DNA of 64,000 bases from assembly GCF_001514235.1 (NCBI RefSeq), contig NZ_KQ948948.1:1-64000 (forward strand), read 5' to 3'. Under the pieces are notes generated by a model that saw only the letters and a program-made list of their open reading frames with translations, searched no databases and had not been told where the DNA came from. Source of the stretch: Streptomyces caeruleatus. Its GTDB lineage: Bacteria > Actinomycetota > Actinomycetes > Streptomycetales > Streptomycetaceae. Below are positions 53,006-61,711 of the stretch, piece after piece; the stretch's first letter is position 1; every line of letters starts with the position of its first letter. The translations under genes and the position numbers were made by a program.

Positions 53006-54793
53006 TCACCCGTGCCACGACCGCCACAGCGCCGCGTAGGCCCCGTCCGCCCTGACCAGCTCGTCGTGGCTGCCCAGCTCGCTGATCCGGCCGTTCTCGA
53101 CGACGGCGATGACGTCCGCGTCGTGGGCGGTGTGGAGGCGGTGGGCGATGGCGACGACGGTGCGGCCGTCGAGGACACGGGCCAGGGACCGTTCCAGGTG
53201 GCGGGCCGCGCGGGGATCGAGGAGCGAGGTCGCCTCGTCCAGGACCAGCGTGTGCGGGTCGGCCAGGACCAGGCGGGCCAGGGCGATCTGCTGGGCCTGG
53301 GCCGGGGTGAGGGCGAACCCGCCCGAACCGACCTCGGTGTCCAGGCTGTCGTCGAGCGCGCGGGCCCAGTCGTCCGCGTCGACCGCGTCCAGCGCCGCCC
53401 ACAGCTCGGCGTCGGTCGCGTCGGTGCGGGCCAGCAGCAGGTTGTCGCGCAGGGAGCCCACGAAGACGTGGTGCTCCTGGTTGACCAGGGCCACGTGCGA
53501 GCGGACCCGTTCGGCGGTCATCCGGGACAGTTCGGCACCGCCGAGGGTGATCCGGCCGTCCCGGGGCGCGTAGATGCCGGCCAGCAGCCTGCCCAGGGTC
53601 GACTTGCCGGCGCCCGACGGGCCGACCAGCGCCAGACGGGTGCCGGGGGCGACCTCCAGGGAGACCTTGCGCAGCACGTCCACGCCCTCCAGGTAACCGA
53701 AGTGCACCTGGTCGGCGTGCACGTCGCGGCCTTCGGGCGCCAGCCGGGCGTCTCCGGCGTCCGGCTCGATGTCCCGGACCCCGACCAGCCGGGCCAGCGA
53801 CACCTGGGCCACCTGGAGCTCGTCGTACCAGCGCAGGATCAGCCCGACCGGGTCGACCAGCATCTGCGCGATGAGCGCGCCGGTCGTCAGCTGACCCACC
53901 CCGATCCAGCCCTGGAGGACGAACACACCGCCGACCATCAGGACCGAGGCGAGGATCATCACGTGGGTGACGTTGATGAACGGGAAGAGCACCGTCCGCA
54001 GCCAGAGCGTGTAGCGCTCCCAGGCCGTCCACTCCTTGATCCGCCGCTCCGACAGTTCCACGCGGCGTTCGCCGAGACGGTGGGCCTCGACGGTGTGCCC
54101 GGCGTCCACGGTCTCGGCGAGGGCGGCGGCCACGGCGGCGTACCCGGCGGCCTCCGAGCGGTAGGCGGACGGCGCCCGCTTGAAGTACCAGCGGCAGCCG
54201 ATTACCAGCAGCGGCACGGCGAGCAGCACGGCGGCGGCCAGGGGCGGCGCCGTGACGACGAGCCCGCCCAGCAGCAGGATCACCCAGACCACGCCGATCG
54301 CCAGCTGGGGCACCGCCTCGCGCATCGCGTTGCCCAGCCGGTCGATGTCCGTCGTGATCCGGGACAGCAGGTCGCCGGTCCCGGCCCGCTCCAGGACACC
54401 GGGTGGCAGTCCGACCGAGCGGACCAGGAAGTCCTCGCGCAGATCGGCCAGCATCCGCTCGCCGAGCATCGCGCCGCGCAGCCGGACCTGGCGTACGAAC
54501 ACGGCCTGGACGACGAGAGCGGCGACGAACAGTCCGACGGTGCGTTCCAGATGGAGCTCCCGGTCGCCGGTGCCGTCCGACACCCGCTCCACCAGTCCGC
54601 CCAGCAGCCAGGGGCCCGCCATCGAGGCCACCACGGCGATCGTGTTGACGGTGATGAGGAGGAGGAAGGCGCGGCGGTGCCGACGGAACAGCTCGACCAC
54701 GTAGGCGCGTACGGTGGTGGGGGCGCCGACCGGCAGGGTGTTCGCCGTCGTCGGGGCCGCCGGGTCGTACGCCGGTGGCGCGACGCCGATCAT
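53006..54793 (-). CDS. ABC exporter half with intact Walker A, degenerate signature
   Basis: 595 residues: six membrane helices, then an ATP-binding domain. Walker A is canonical (GPSGAGKST, about residue 397). The signature, normally LSGGQ, reads LTPAQ. Walker B is TLVLDEATS. It starts within the stop of the upstream half-transporter gene (ATGA), so both are made together and surely pair. With its partner's intact LSGGQ, one good ATP site would form and one would be dead. Likely a multidrug or lipid exporter; substrate unknown. Confidence 0.93.
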   Translation of the reverse strand: MIGVAPPAYDPAAPTTANTLPVGAPTTVRAYVVELFRRHRRAFLLLITVNTIAVVASMAGPWLLGGLVERVSDGTGDRELHLERTVGLFVAALVVQAVFVRQVRLRGAMLGERMLADLREDFLVRSVGLPPGVLERAGTGDLLSRITTDIDRLGNAMREAVPQLAIGVVWVILLLGGLVVTAPPLAAAVLLAVPLLVIGCRWYFKRAPSAYRSEAAGYAAVAAALAETVDAGHTVEAHRLGERRVELSERRIKEWTAWERYTLWLRTVLFPFINVTHVMILASVLMVGGVFVLQGWIGVGQLTTGALIAQMLVDPVGLILRWYDELQVAQVSLARLVGVRDIEPDAGDARLAPEGRDVHADQVHFGYLEGVDVLRKVSLEVAPGTRLALVGPSGAGKSTLGRLLAGIYAPRDGRITLGGAELSRMTAERVRSHVALVNQEHHVFVGSLRDNLLLARTDATDAELWAALDAVDADDWARALDDSLDTEVGSGGFALTPAQAQQIALARLVLADPHTLVLDEATSLLDPRAARHLERSLARVLDGRTVVAIAHRLHTAHDADVIAVVENGRISELGSHDELVRADGAYAALWRSWHG

Positions 54794-56643
54794 GCTGACT
54801 CCTCGATGTCTTGCAGTTCCTTGAAACCGTGGTCGAGGGCGGTGGCCCCGGTCCCTTCGGCCGGCGCCTCGCCTTCGTCCAGGGCGGCGGCGTTCAGGGC
54901 CGCCTCGTCGTCGGTCTCCCGGGTCACCACGGCCCGGTACCGCGGCTCGGCGTGGATCAGTTCACGGTGCACGCCGACCGCCGCGACCTCGCCCTCATGG
55001 ACGAGCACGACCCGGTCGGCGCGGTCCAGGAGCAGGGGCGACGAGGTGAACACGACCGTCGTGCGCCCGGCCCGCAGGTCCCGCGCGCCCTCGGCGATCC
55101 GGGCCTCCGTGTGCGAGTCCACGGCCGAGGTCGGTTCGTCCAGGACGAGCACCTCCGGGTCCGTGATCAGCGACCGGGCGAGCGCGAGGCGCTGGCGCTG
55201 GCCGCCGGACAGGGACCGGCCGCGCTCGGTGATGCGGGCGTCCATCGGGTCGTCGGCGTCGAGCGACCCCTGGACCAGTGCGGCCAGGACGTCCGCGCAC
55301 TGCGCGGCCGCCAGCGCCTCCTCGGCACCGACGTCGCCGGACCTGGGCACGTCCAGCAGTTCACGCAGGGTGCCGGAGAGGAGCACCGGGTCCTTGTCCT
55401 GTACGAGGACGGCCGTACGGGCGCTGTCGAGCGGCAGCTCGTCGAGCGGGACGCCGCCCAGGAGAACCGAGGTGGCCCCGTCTTGCGAGGGATGTCCGCC
55501 CAGCCGTTCCGCCAGCCGGCCCGCCGTGTCCGGGTCGCCGCAGACCACGGCGGTGAGCCGGCCGGCGGGTGCGAGCAGACCCGTGGCCGGGTCGTACAGA
55601 TCTCCGGCGGCCGGCTCGGACCCGTCGCGCGTCCCGGTGGTGTCGGTGGCGCGTTCCAAGGACAGCACGCGCGCGGCCCGGCGCGCCGAGGGCCGGGAGA
55701 AGGAGTACGCCATCGCGATCTCTTCGAAGTGCCGGAGCGGATAGGTGAGGATCATGATCGAGCTGTAGACGGTGACCAGTTCGCCGACGGTGACGCGGCC
55801 CTGGCGGGCCAGGTGGACGCCGTACCAGACGACCGCGATCAGCAGCAGTCCCGGCAGCAGAACCTGGATCGCCGAGATCAGGGACCACATCCGGGCGCTG
55901 CGTACGGCGGCGTGGCGTACCTCTTGGGAGGCTCGGCGGTAGCGGTCGAGGAAGAGTTCCTCACCGCCGATGCCGCGCAGGACGCGCAGTCCGGCGACGG
56001 TGTCGGAGGCCAGCTCGGTGGCACGGCCCGCCTTCTCGCGCTGGAGGTCGGCCCGTCGGGTCGCCGGGGGCAGCAGGGGCAGCACGGCGACCGCCAGTAC
56101 GGGCAGGCCGACGGCGACGATCACACCGAGCGCGGGCTGGTAGACGACCAGGCCGACACAGACGACCACCAGGGTGACCGCCGCCGCGGTGAACCGTGAC
56201 CAGGCCTCGACGAACCAGCCGATCTTCTCGACGTCACCCGTGGAGACGGCCACGACCTCACCGGCCGCGACACGCCGTGTCAGCGCCGAGCCCAACTGCG
56301 CGGCCTTGCGAGCCAGCACTTGCTGGACGCGGGCGGCGGCCGTGATCCAGTTGGTGACGGCGGTGCGGTGCAGGAAGGTCTCGCCGAGCGCGTTCCCGGC
56401 GCAGCACAGGACCAGAAGCCCGCCCGCGAGGGCGAGTTGACCACCGGAACGGTCGACGACGGCCTGCACGGCGACGCCGACGCAGAACGGCAGCGCGGAA
56501 ACCGACAGGAAGTGCAGCAGCCCCCAGGCCAGGGCCTTGAGCTGTCCGCCCACCTGGTTCCTGAAGAGCCACCACAGGAATCGGGGACCCGAGCGCGCGT
56601 CCGGCACACCTGGATCGGGATACGGAAGGTCTTGAATCTGCAT
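54790..56643 (-). CDS. ABC exporter half with intact signature, missing Walker A
   Basis: 617 residues from ATG 56643 (MQIQDLPYPDPG); a longer frame is open upstream. Six membrane helices precede an ATPase domain whose Walker A region reads GRLTAVVCGDPDTAGRLAERL, without GxxGxGK(S/T). The signature LSGGQRQRLALARSL and Walker B VLVLDEPTSAVD are intact. It is thus the mirror image of the partner encoded downstream. Heterodimeric exporters often have one degenerate site, but complete loss of the P-loop in one half is unusual. Confidence 0.92.
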   Translation of the reverse strand: MQIQDLPYPDPGVPDARSGPRFLWWLFRNQVGGQLKALAWGLLHFLSVSALPFCVGVAVQAVVDRSGGQLALAGGLLVLCCAGNALGETFLHRTAVTNWITAAARVQQVLARKAAQLGSALTRRVAAGEVVAVSTGDVEKIGWFVEAWSRFTAAAVTLVVVCVGLVVYQPALGVIVAVGLPVLAVAVLPLLPPATRRADLQREKAGRATELASDTVAGLRVLRGIGGEELFLDRYRRASQEVRHAAVRSARMWSLISAIQVLLPGLLLIAVVWYGVHLARQGRVTVGELVTVYSSIMILTYPLRHFEEIAMAYSFSRPSARRAARVLSLERATDTTGTRDGSEPAAGDLYDPATGLLAPAGRLTAVVCGDPDTAGRLAERLGGHPSQDGATSVLLGGVPLDELPLDSARTAVLVQDKDPVLLSGTLRELLDVPRSGDVGAEEALAAAQCADVLAALVQGSLDADDPMDARITERGRSLSGGQRQRLALARSLITDPEVLVLDEPTSAVDSHTEARIAEGARDLRAGRTTVVFTSSPLLLDRADRVVLVHEGEVAAVGVHRELIHAEPRYRAVVTRETDDEAALNAAALDEGEAPAEGTGATALDHGFKELQDIEESA

Positions 56644-56843
56644 GACGTCCCAGTGGCTCGTGTCAGTGGGGGGATCAGGGAGGGGAAAGGGGTGTGAGTC
56701 GGGTACCGATGCGCGGAACAGGGCAGCGCACGGCGGCAGCAAACCGTGACAGGTTCGCGTCGCAGCGTGGCCGGACGCAAACGGTTTTCCACGCCGCCGT
56801 ACAGATCCGGCTGCCGTGCCAAGCGGGGTGCCACCATGGACCG

Positions 56844-57680
56844 ATGAGGAACGGCGGAGTGCGCGGAGTGTGTGAGGGACGCGGGGTGCGCGGGGCGCGC
56901 GGAGCACGGCGTGCGACGGGCGCGAGGTCGGCCCTCGGATCCCTCCGGGCGGCCCTGACGACTTTGACGGCGGTGACGGCTCTGGCGACCGTGACAGCCT
57001 GCGGCGGCACGGAACACGGCAGCGGCGCGGAACACGGCAGCCGTGCGGACGTCGGCAAGGGTGCGCGCACAGGTCCGGCCGCCACCCAGGATCCGACGCG
57101 AATCCCGGGCGTCGGCGACCGATGGCAGCGGCGTATCCCCGCCGACTCCCGCCAGGTCGTGGCGGTCTACGGCGACGGCAGAGACTCCTCGAGCGCGACG
57201 GTCGTGCTCTACGCCAGAGAGGGCTCCACCTGGGACCGCGTCCACAGCTGGCCCGCGCACAACGGCAAGAAGGGCTGGACGACCAACCACCACGAGGGCG
57301 ACAACCGCAGCCCTGTGGGCGTGTTCACGCTGAGCGACGCGGGCGGCGTCCTCAACGACCCCGGGTCGAAACTGCCGTACACACGCTCCGCCGCCTTCGC
57401 CGCACCGCGCTGGTGGGCGAAGTCGTACTGGCACGACTTCGACTACGTCATCGCCATCGACTACAACCGCGTCAAAGGCACCCCGCCCAACGACCCCACC
57501 CGCCCCGAGGGTCAGGGCAAGGGCGGGGGCATCTGGCTGCACATGGACCACGGCAGTGGCACCTCGGCCTGCGTCAGCCTGTCCGAATCGGCGATGGCGT
57601 ATCTGCTGCGCACGCTCGATCCGGATCGGCATCCCGTGGTGGTGATGGGGGACTGGGCAGACCTAAAACGCTCACGCTGA
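56844..57680 (+). CDS. L,D-transpeptidase-family (YkuD) lipoprotein
   Basis: 278 residues from ATG 56844; GTG 56859 is possible. An Arg-rich N-terminus leads to a membrane segment and lipobox (ALATVTAC). The catalytic domain has RSPVGVFTLSDAGG and the active-site block IWLHMDHGSGTSACVSLSE, with His and Cys of HxnSxxC. It is like the YkuD variants that act on the cell wall outside the membrane; cross-linking by 3-3 bonds or another wall-linked reaction is possible. Divergent from the ABC exporter operon. Confidence 0.88.
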   Translation: MRNGGVRGVCEGRGVRGARGARRATGARSALGSLRAALTTLTAVTALATVTACGGTEHGSGAEHGSRADVGKGARTGPAATQDPTRIPGVGDRWQRRIPADSRQVVAVYGDGRDSSSATVVLYAREGSTWDRVHSWPAHNGKKGWTTNHHEGDNRSPVGVFTLSDAGGVLNDPGSKLPYTRSAAFAAPRWWAKSYWHDFDYVIAIDYNRVKGTPPNDPTRPEGQGKGGGIWLHMDHGSGTSACVSLSESAMAYLLRTLDPDRHPVVVMGDWADLKRSR

Positions 57681-57731
57681 CGCGGGAGGCGTCATTGCGG
57701 CGGCGGCCCGACTCCCCGTAGAACACCGGCC

Positions 57732-59429
57732 ATGAAGAGACGAATCGTCATGTCCATGTTCGCAGGAGCGACCCTCCTGGCGAGCTCGCTGTTAGGCGCG
57801 GCCCCCGCCCGATCGGCCGATGCGCCTGCCGAGTTCGGCACCGACTGGCACGACCCGGTCACGGCCGCCCCGCCCGTCGCCAAGCCGTCCGGCAAGTCCT
57901 GTCAAGTCACCCTCGCCGAGGCGCAGTTCCGCGACTTCACCCCGTACAAGGGCACCTACACACCGCCCGAGGGCTGCGGTGAGCGGTGGAGCAAGGTCGT
58001 GCTGCGGATGGACGGCAAGGTCAAGGGACGCCAGTTCGACCGGCTCGGACATCTGCACGTCGGCGGGGTGGAGATCTTCCGTACGTCGACGCCGGAGCCG
58101 TCACCCGACGGGATCGAGTGGTCCGTCGAGAAGGACGTCACGCGGTACAGCGACACCTTCCGCCGCGGCCAGGACGTCGAGATGCTCATCGGGAACGTCG
58201 TCGACGACACCTACACCGGCGTCATCGACGTCAAGGTCACGCTGACGTTCTACGCCCCCTCCGCGACCGCCGCCCGCCCCTCCGCGACCGCCGCCAGCCC
58301 CGTCACGAACGCCGCCCGGCCCGCCACGAGCACCACCCGTTCCACCCCCACCCCCGACCCCACCCCTGACCGCGTCCTCACCCCCGACCGCGTCCTCACC
58401 CTCCAGGACGGCACCGTCACCACCCCGCGCAACAGCGAACGTATCGTCGCCGAGGTGTACGCCACCGGATCCGGTGGCGGCTGCGAGGAGTTCTGGTACC
58501 TGTCGGCGCCCGACCCGGCGCCCTACTCCTGCAAGGCCGGCGACGGCCCCTACCGTGAGGTGCAGATCGAGGTCGACGGCCGACTGGCCGGAATCGCCGC
58601 ACCGTTCCCGCACGTCTGGACGGGCGGCTGGTCCAACCCCTTCCTCTGGTACGTCACTCCGGGACCGCGCGCCTTCGACGTCAAGCCGATCGAATACGAC
58701 CTGACACCGTTCGCCGGCCTCCTCAACGACGGCCGCCCGCACCGCGTCGAGGTCTCCGTCGTCGGCGTCCCGGAGGGGCAGAGCGGCTGGAGCGCACCCG
58801 TGAACGTCCTCGTCTGGCAGGACGCGAAGAGCGCGCACGTCACCGGGCGGCTCACCGGGCACAAGGTCGGCGAACTCGCCAACTCCTCAACGTACACACC
58901 CGGTTCGGAGCATCGGGTGGATACCGAGGGTAGGCACCGGCTGACCGTCGGCGGATACGTCGACACCTCGCACGGCCGGGTCACGACCACCGTCAGCCGG
59001 TCGCTCACCAACACCTCCGCGCACCGCTGGACCGACGGCGAGAACCTGGACGCGCTCGACGCCGCCTGGAAGGACGACCAGTCGGTCACCGTCGACGGAC
59101 GCGGGCCCGCCCGAACGACCCGTACCCAGCGGACGTACACGATGGACGGCTCGATCACGATCGGTGCGGGCGACCGGCTCCGTACCGTGCTGACCCTCGG
59201 TGACCGGGCCGCGGTCGGGACGACCCGGGCCGGACGGCGGATCGCGTGGTCGTGGCTCGACGACACCGTCGAGGGCGACGCGTCATGGACGTTGAACGTG
59301 CCGCGCGACCAGCGGCACGCGGTCGGCACGACCAGTGAGCGCTTTCGGCTGCACGGCTCGAAGGGGTGCTACGACCGCTCTCTCACCAGCGTTCAGGGGG
59401 TGCTCACCGAGGACCGCCGGGCCTGCTGA
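57732..59429 (+). CDS. Secreted PNGase A-like protein
   Basis: 565 residues with a signal peptide (MKRRIVMSMFAGATLLASSL, then GAAPARSA). The rest is a peptide-N4-(N-acetyl-beta-glucosaminyl)asparagine amidase A domain: CQVTLAEAQFRDFTPYKGTY, WSKVVLRMDGKVKGRQFDRLGHLHVGGVEIFRTSTPEP, IGNVVDDTYTGVIDVKVTLTFY, and later EIQVDGR-like and PFPHVWTGGWSNPFLWYV. Repetitive Pro/Thr/Ala linker about residues 180-225 interrupts the domain. PNGase A enzymes remove N-glycans from glycoproteins. Export in a soil bacterium fits use of plant or fungal glycoproteins. Confidence 0.87.
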   Translation: MKRRIVMSMFAGATLLASSLLGAAPARSADAPAEFGTDWHDPVTAAPPVAKPSGKSCQVTLAEAQFRDFTPYKGTYTPPEGCGERWSKVVLRMDGKVKGRQFDRLGHLHVGGVEIFRTSTPEPSPDGIEWSVEKDVTRYSDTFRRGQDVEMLIGNVVDDTYTGVIDVKVTLTFYAPSATAARPSATAASPVTNAARPATSTTRSTPTPDPTPDRVLTPDRVLTLQDGTVTTPRNSERIVAEVYATGSGGGCEEFWYLSAPDPAPYSCKAGDGPYREVQIEVDGRLAGIAAPFPHVWTGGWSNPFLWYVTPGPRAFDVKPIEYDLTPFAGLLNDGRPHRVEVSVVGVPEGQSGWSAPVNVLVWQDAKSAHVTGRLTGHKVGELANSSTYTPGSEHRVDTEGRHRLTVGGYVDTSHGRVTTTVSRSLTNTSAHRWTDGENLDALDAAWKDDQSVTVDGRGPARTTRTQRTYTMDGSITIGAGDRLRTVLTLGDRAAVGTTRAGRRIAWSWLDDTVEGDASWTLNVPRDQRHAVGTTSERFRLHGSKGCYDRSLTSVQGVLTEDRRAC

Positions 59430-59598
59430 AGCCGGCGATGTGCGATGCGTCACTCGGTAAGCGATTTACACGGATGCAACACGGAGGTCTTGTGCGGGAC
59501 CAACATCACCAGCAAAGTGATCGCCACGGAATTCGCTTTCCGTATGGCAGAAGCCCCCGTCCCTGGCTTCTGTGTGCCTCCGTCACCTAGGAGTTCCC

Positions 59599-61071
59599 GT
59601 GCCGCCGTCCGAATCGTCCCTGCCGCGACGCGTCGCACGCACACTGCGTACCTCTCTCTTCGCGCAGGTCGCCTGCGCGCTCGTGCTCGGAATCGTCGTC
59701 GGGAAGCTGTGGCCCGGCTTCGCCGCGGATCTTCAGCCGCTCGGCGACGGATTCATCCGGCTGATCAAGACGATCATCTCCCCGCTCGTGTTCTGCGTGG
59801 TCGTCGTCGGCATCGCCAAGGCCGGTGACCTGAAGGCGTTCGGCCGGATCGGGCTGAAGGCCCTGATCTGGTTCGAGGTCGCGAGCACGCTCGCGCTGGT
59901 CATCGGCCTTCTCGCCGCCAACGTCGTCCAGCCTGGATCGGGGATGAACGTCGACCCGTCCACGCTGAACGCCTCGGCGGTCGACGCGAAGACCGGCGGT
60001 GGGCATCTGCCGTCGACGGCCCAGTTCGTGCTTGAGGCCATCCCCACCTCGTTCATCGGCGCCTTCGCCGAGAACTCGCTGCTTCAGGTGCTCATTCTGG
60101 CCTGTCTGGTGGGTGCGGCGCTGTTGCACCTCGGTCACACCAAGGTGCCGAAGGTGCTGCCGGCCATCGAGCAGGCCCAGGAGATCATCTTCGCGATCGT
60201 CGGCTTCGTCATGCGGCTGGCCCCGATCGCCGTGTTCGGCGCGATGGCCGTCCTGATCGGCAACTACGGCCTCGGTGTCATCGAGACGTACGGCAAGCTG
60301 ATCATCCTGTGCTACGCGGCCGCCGCGCTCTTCATCGCGCTGCTCGCCGTCGCCCTCAAGGTGGTCACCGGGCTCAGCCTCTGGAAGTTCCTGCGCTACA
60401 TCCGTGAGGAGATGCTGCTCGCGCTCGGCACCGCCTCCACCGAGTCCGTCCTGCCGCGCGTGATGCAGAAGCTGCGCAAGGCGGGCGCCCGTGACGACGC
60501 CGTGGGTCTGGTGCTGCCGACGGGCTACTCCTTCAACCTCGACGGCGCCTCGCTCTATCTGTCCATCGGCACGCTGTTCATCGCCCAGGCCGTGGGCGTG
60601 GACCTCAGCCTCAGCCAGCAGATCACCGTAGTACTGGTGCTGATGCTGACCAGCAAGGGCATGGCGGGCATCCCCGGTTCGGCGTTCCTCGCCCTGTCCG
60701 CGACCGCCTCCTCGCTGGGCGCGATCCCGGCCGGAGCCGTCGCGCTGCTGCTCGGCGTGGACCGCATCATGGACTCGATGCGCGTCGTCACCAACCTGCT
60801 CGGCAACTGCGTCGCCGTCTTCGCGGTCTCGCGCTGGGAGGGCGCGCTCGACCGGGAGCGGGCGAGGAAGGTCCTGGACGGCGAGATCGTGGTCCAACTG
60901 GACGACGAGGAGCCGGACGGCGAGGGTCCGGAGGGTGCGGAGCCGAAGAAGCCGGAACTGAAGAAGCCGGACGCGGCGGAGCCGGAGAAGGGTGTCCCGG
61001 TACCGTCCGAGGATCCGGTCGTCGCCGTACCGGTCCGGACGGACAAGGGAGCTTCCCCCGAGGCCGGTTGA
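59599..61071 (+). CDS. dctA: C4-dicarboxylate:cation symporter (DctA/DAACS family)
   Basis: 490 residues from GTG 59599, with TAGGAG at six bases. Eight membrane helices plus two re-entrant loops: IKTIISPLVFCVVVVGIAK, STESVLPRVMQKLRKAGARDD (HP1 serines), PTGYSFNLDGASLYLSIGTLFIAQA, TSKGMAGIPGSAF (HP2) and NLLGNCVAVF. It imports succinate, fumarate, malate or similar acids with protons or sodium. The last 65 residues form a charged cytosolic tail with EPKKPELKKPDAAEPEK repeats that E. coli DctA lacks. Followed by a strong bidirectional terminator. Confidence 0.93.
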   Translation: MPPSESSLPRRVARTLRTSLFAQVACALVLGIVVGKLWPGFAADLQPLGDGFIRLIKTIISPLVFCVVVVGIAKAGDLKAFGRIGLKALIWFEVASTLALVIGLLAANVVQPGSGMNVDPSTLNASAVDAKTGGGHLPSTAQFVLEAIPTSFIGAFAENSLLQVLILACLVGAALLHLGHTKVPKVLPAIEQAQEIIFAIVGFVMRLAPIAVFGAMAVLIGNYGLGVIETYGKLIILCYAAAALFIALLAVALKVVTGLSLWKFLRYIREEMLLALGTASTESVLPRVMQKLRKAGARDDAVGLVLPTGYSFNLDGASLYLSIGTLFIAQAVGVDLSLSQQITVVLVLMLTSKGMAGIPGSAFLALSATASSLGAIPAGAVALLLGVDRIMDSMRVVTNLLGNCVAVFAVSRWEGALDRERARKVLDGEIVVQLDDEEPDGEGPEGAEPKKPELKKPDAAEPEKGVPVPSEDPVVAVPVRTDKGASPEAG

Positions 61072-61113
61072 CGTTCGCTCGGCTCAGTAGCAAGGGCTCA
61101 GCAAGCGCTCAGC

Positions 61114-61162
61114 AAGGGCCGCGGCCACCCCTCCGGCAGTACGGAGCGGTGGCCGCGGCCTT
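61114..61162. terminator. Bidirectional terminator between dctA and marR-type gene
   Basis: A long stem made of AAGG-GCCGCGGCCACC (61114 on) with GGTGGCCGCGGCCTT (ends 61162), extended by an inner TCCG/CGGA pair. It lies between two converging genes and can serve both. Its left flank repeats CTCAGCAAG. Confidence 0.85.
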
Positions 61163-61167
61163 CGTGC

Positions 61168-61617
61168 TCAGCACCCTCGCGCGGCGGTCCCGTCGATCAG
61201 CGTGTCCAGCAACTCGCCCAGCACCGACCGCTGGTCGTCCGTCAGCGGCGCCAGGATCTCCTCCGCCGCCGACCGACGAGCACCGTGCAGTTCCCGCAGG
61301 GCCCCCCGGCCGTCGTCGGTGAGCTCGATCCGGATCACCCGCCGGTTCGTCGGATCCGGCACCCGGCGTACCTTCCCGCTCGCCTCCAGGCCGTCGACCA
61401 GCGTCGTCACCGCGCGCGGGACCACCTCCAGGCGCTCGGCGAGGTCGGCCATCCGGGGCGGCGAGTCATAGTGCGCGAGGGTGCGCAGCAGGCGTGACTG
61501 GGCCGGGGTGACCCCCAGGTCGCGCTCCAGCAGGTGGCGTTTCTGGATCCGGTGCGCCCGGCGGGTGAAGCGCAGCAGCTGCTCGGCGAGCGGGCCGTCG
61601 GGATCGGGGCTGGTCAT
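61168..61617 (-). CDS. MarR-family transcriptional regulator
   Basis: 149 residues from ATG 61617. Winged-helix MarR fold: GVTPAQSRLLRTLAHYDSPPRMADLAERLEVVPRAVTTLVDGLEASGKVRRVPDPTNRRVIRIELTDDG in order, with the recognition helix around VVPRAVTTLVDGL and the wing DPTNRR. Divergent to an ABC exporter gene, with a CATTGT-N11-ACAATG dyad between them. It probably represses that exporter until a toxic ligand binds. Confidence 0.93.
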   Translation of the reverse strand: MTSPDPDGPLAEQLLRFTRRAHRIQKRHLLERDLGVTPAQSRLLRTLAHYDSPPRMADLAERLEVVPRAVTTLVDGLEASGKVRRVPDPTNRRVIRIELTDDGRGALRELHGARRSAAEEILAPLTDDQRSVLGELLDTLIDGTAARGC

Positions 61618-61642
61618 GCGGGAACAATATCAGGACGACATT

Positions 61643-61674
61643 CATTGTGAGCATAGGTAACAATGAGCTAAGCT
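61643..61674 (+). promoter_or_regulatory. MarR operator and exporter promoter
   Basis: CATTGT (61643-61648) and ACAATG (61660-61665) form an inverted repeat with an 11-base spacer. TTGTGA (61646-61651) and TAAGCT (61669-61674), 17 bases apart, can serve as -35 and -10 for the exporter gene at 61712. The dyad would block this promoter when bound. Confidence 0.6.
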
Positions 61675-61711
61675 CCGCCAGTCTCGCATCACCACACCCC
61701 CGAAGGAGCCC

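Noticed and set aside
47375..55744. Plus-strand open frame of 2789 codons
   Set aside because: It runs antisense through tesB, the helicase, L31, DUF5709 and both ABC genes, all clearly real. Open antisense frames are common in DNA this GC-rich, and the translation is low-complexity Arg/Val-rich.
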